Position numbers and translations under genes: made by a program
The notes under the pieces: model-generated
Seen by the model: the letters and a program-made list of their open reading frames with translations, nothing else
The model's database searches: none
Told to the model about the DNA's origin: nothing
From: an uncultured Eubacteriales bacterium
Lineage (GTDB): Bacteria > Bacillota > Clostridia > Christensenellales > CAG-138
Direction: 5' to 3'
DNA length: 7,864 bases
NCBI GenBank assembly: GCA_900547135.1
Contig: URFJ01000092.1
Coordinates: 1 to 7,864 of the forward strand
Shown here: positions 7,098 to 7,864 of the stretch, in pieces
How the letters are laid out: the number at the start of each line of letters is the position of its first letter
Position numbering within the stretch: position 1 is the stretch's first letter

Positions 7098-7577
7098 TTA
7101 AGGGCATATATCTGCTCAATGGGAAGTTGGTCGCCAATTCACATTGCGTTATTTAGTTAAACCGCTTAAGCAGCTATACTAGGTTACTATTCGCCCATTT
7201 TTTATCGTATGAATATTTTTGTTGCATTAATGGGGCATGCAAGAACCATGATACAATCAAAATTATCCAAGGCTCCCAGGTTAGCGGCGTCTTGGATATC
7301 ATTCTGGTTTTTATCCTACGGGGTGTTCGGAGCCAGGTTCCGCCAAAGAAATGATAGGCCTTCGGGCGAGGATATATACCCAAATAAATCCATAGGATTA
7401 GCGCGACCAACGGAATAATCATCAGTAAAAAATTGGGAGACACGGTTTTATCACAGTATGCAATCTAACAGCCCCCAGAATTCAGGCAGAAAAGCCATAC
7501 GGGCCAAGCTTTATTTTTAGAAAAAATACAAACAATAGGATTATAGGATGAACTGAATGTAAATATGCAATCAATGG
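7098..7577. other. Gene-poor stretch of about 480 bases with weak hairpins and ambiguous open frames
   Basis: No gene here is well supported. Two minus-strand frames are largely open. One runs 7174-7443 from a GTG (89 codons, two hydrophobic stretches, many Trp). The other spans roughly the same bases but is broken by one TAG. Neither has a ribosome site before a start codon. Hairpins seen are a small wobble-containing one at about 7121-7139 and a longer one at 7265-7297. No repeat, attachment site or RNA gene was recognised. It could be spacer DNA or the decayed remains of a gene. Confidence 0.5.
7265..7312 (+). terminator. Weak candidate terminator downstream of the kinase-like gene
   Basis: ATCCAAG (7265-7271) and CTTGGAT (7291-7297) pair perfectly, and a G-T and a C-G pair extend the stem to about 9 bp with a 15-base loop. 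A run of five T follows only ten bases later (7308-7312), which is further than usual. It lies 170 bases after the stop at 7097. It is the best candidate for ending the ABC-kinase transcript, but is not a strong one. Confidence 0.25.
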
Positions 7578-7606
7578 ATGACAAACCGCTTTAGATAGAG
7601 TAAAAT
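7578..7606 (+). promoter_or_regulatory. Probable promoter of the lipoprotein gene
   Basis: ATGACA (7578-7583, one mismatch to TTGACA) is followed by exactly 17 bases and TAAAAT (7601-7606, one mismatch to TATAAT). Transcription would start near 7613, about 40 bases before the GTG start. Confidence 0.6.
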
Positions 7607-7642
7607 TAAAAGATGGGTAAATATACACTATGGATAGAGCAC

Positions 7643-7648
7643 AGGAGG
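7643..7648 (+). promoter_or_regulatory. Ribosome binding site of the lipoprotein gene
   Basis: A perfect AGGAGG lies 5 bases before GTG 7654. It favours that start over the in-frame ATG at 7630, which would add eight residues including acidic ones before the signal peptide and has no comparable site. Confidence 0.8.
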
Positions 7649-7653
7649 CTTTT

Positions 7654-7864
7654 GTGAAACGCATTATAGCCTTAATATTAATATCGGTATTCATGCTTGC
7701 GGTCGGCTGCTCCGCTGAAAATGGGCTGCACGGCGAATTAGAGCCAAGTATCAATCCAACAACGGGTACAGCGGTGGAGCCAGCCCCTTCAACCGGGCCG
7801 TCAGCCCCCCATGAGGATAAACAGGGGGCGGGTGTTATAGGGTTTATTATAAGGGACGATAATA
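7654..7864 (+). CDS. Secreted lipoprotein of unknown function, 3' end outside the window
   Basis: From GTG 7654 the frame is open to the window edge (70 full codons). The N-terminus is a lipoprotein signal peptide: basic start MKR, a hydrophobic core (IIALILISVFMLAV), and the lipobox LAVGC with the lipidated Cys at residue 19. Cleavage and lipidation would anchor the mature protein to the outer face of the cytoplasmic membrane. A linker of about 40 residues rich in Pro, Thr, Ser, Gly and Glu follows. The frame then enters what looks like the first strand of a folded domain (GVIGFIIRDDN) and is cut off. The functional domain is not visible, so no role is assigned. It has its own promoter and ribosome site, and lies about 555 bases beyond the kinase-like gene, so it is probably a separate transcription unit. 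Confidence 0.85.
   Translation, partial: MKRIIALILISVFMLAVGCSAENGLHGELEPSINPTTGTAVEPAPSTGPSAPHEDKQGAGVIGFIIRDDN

Noticed and set aside
7118..7205. Long-range AATGGG/CCCATT stem followed by a T-run, as a terminator or riboswitch
   Set aside because: The arms are about 70 bases apart with no consistent inner stems, and no known riboswitch core was recognised.
7209..7418. Plus-strand open frame of 69 codons in the gap after the kinase-like gene
   Set aside because: There is no ribosome site before the ATG and no recognisable motif, and the length is easily reached by chance.
7482..7754. Minus-strand open frame overlapping the lipoprotein start
   Set aside because: It lies antisense to a well-supported signal peptide, promoter and ribosome site, and shows no recognisable motif.
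1..7864. A defence system, CRISPR array, insertion sequence or prophage module
   Set aside because: No spaced repeats, terminal inverted repeats, transposase, integrase or known defence motif was seen; the genes are housekeeping, transport and metabolic types.

Overview
The window looks like chromosomal DNA from a spore-forming Firmicute, most likely class Clostridia. It has a SpoVB-type flippase, a YabN-type MazG protein, a 90-residue HU protein, strong AAGGAG-type ribosome binding sites, and heavy use of ATA (Ile) and AGG (Arg) codons at moderate GC. The genus cannot be fixed from the sequence alone. Every confident gene is on the + strand.

Region 1 (1-3059) is a cell-envelope/housekeeping pair. 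A SpoVB/YabM-family flippase gene enters from the left edge and is interrupted by an in-frame TAA at 242-244. The same frame resumes at once and stays open to 1579, so it is best read as a pseudogene or a sequence error. A YabN-like fusion of a tetrapyrrole-methylase-like domain and a double MazG domain follows. This order matches yabM-yabN of Bacillus subtilis.

Region 2 (3060-3660) holds hup (HU) under its own sigma-A-type promoter. A roughly 150-base untranslated tail and a clear intrinsic terminator follow. A second, extended -10 promoter begins right at the terminator's T-tract.

Region 3 (3694-7097) is a two-gene unit: a homodimer-type ABC exporter half-transporter, then, 17 bases later, a three-domain protein (TGS, ThrRS-SAD-like, uridine kinase/phosphoribulokinase-like).

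Region 4 (7098-7864) starts with about 480 bases without a convincing gene, apart from weak hairpins and ambiguous minus-strand open frames. A promoter and the first 70 codons of a secreted lipoprotein follow, cut off by the window end.

No mobile element, CRISPR array, tRNA or rRNA was seen, and nothing here amounts to a clearly new multi-gene system. The points most worth a second look are the broken flippase gene, the eroded SAM-binding motifs in the YabN-like protein, and the loss of all four metal-ligand positions in the SAD-like domain of the kinase fusion.
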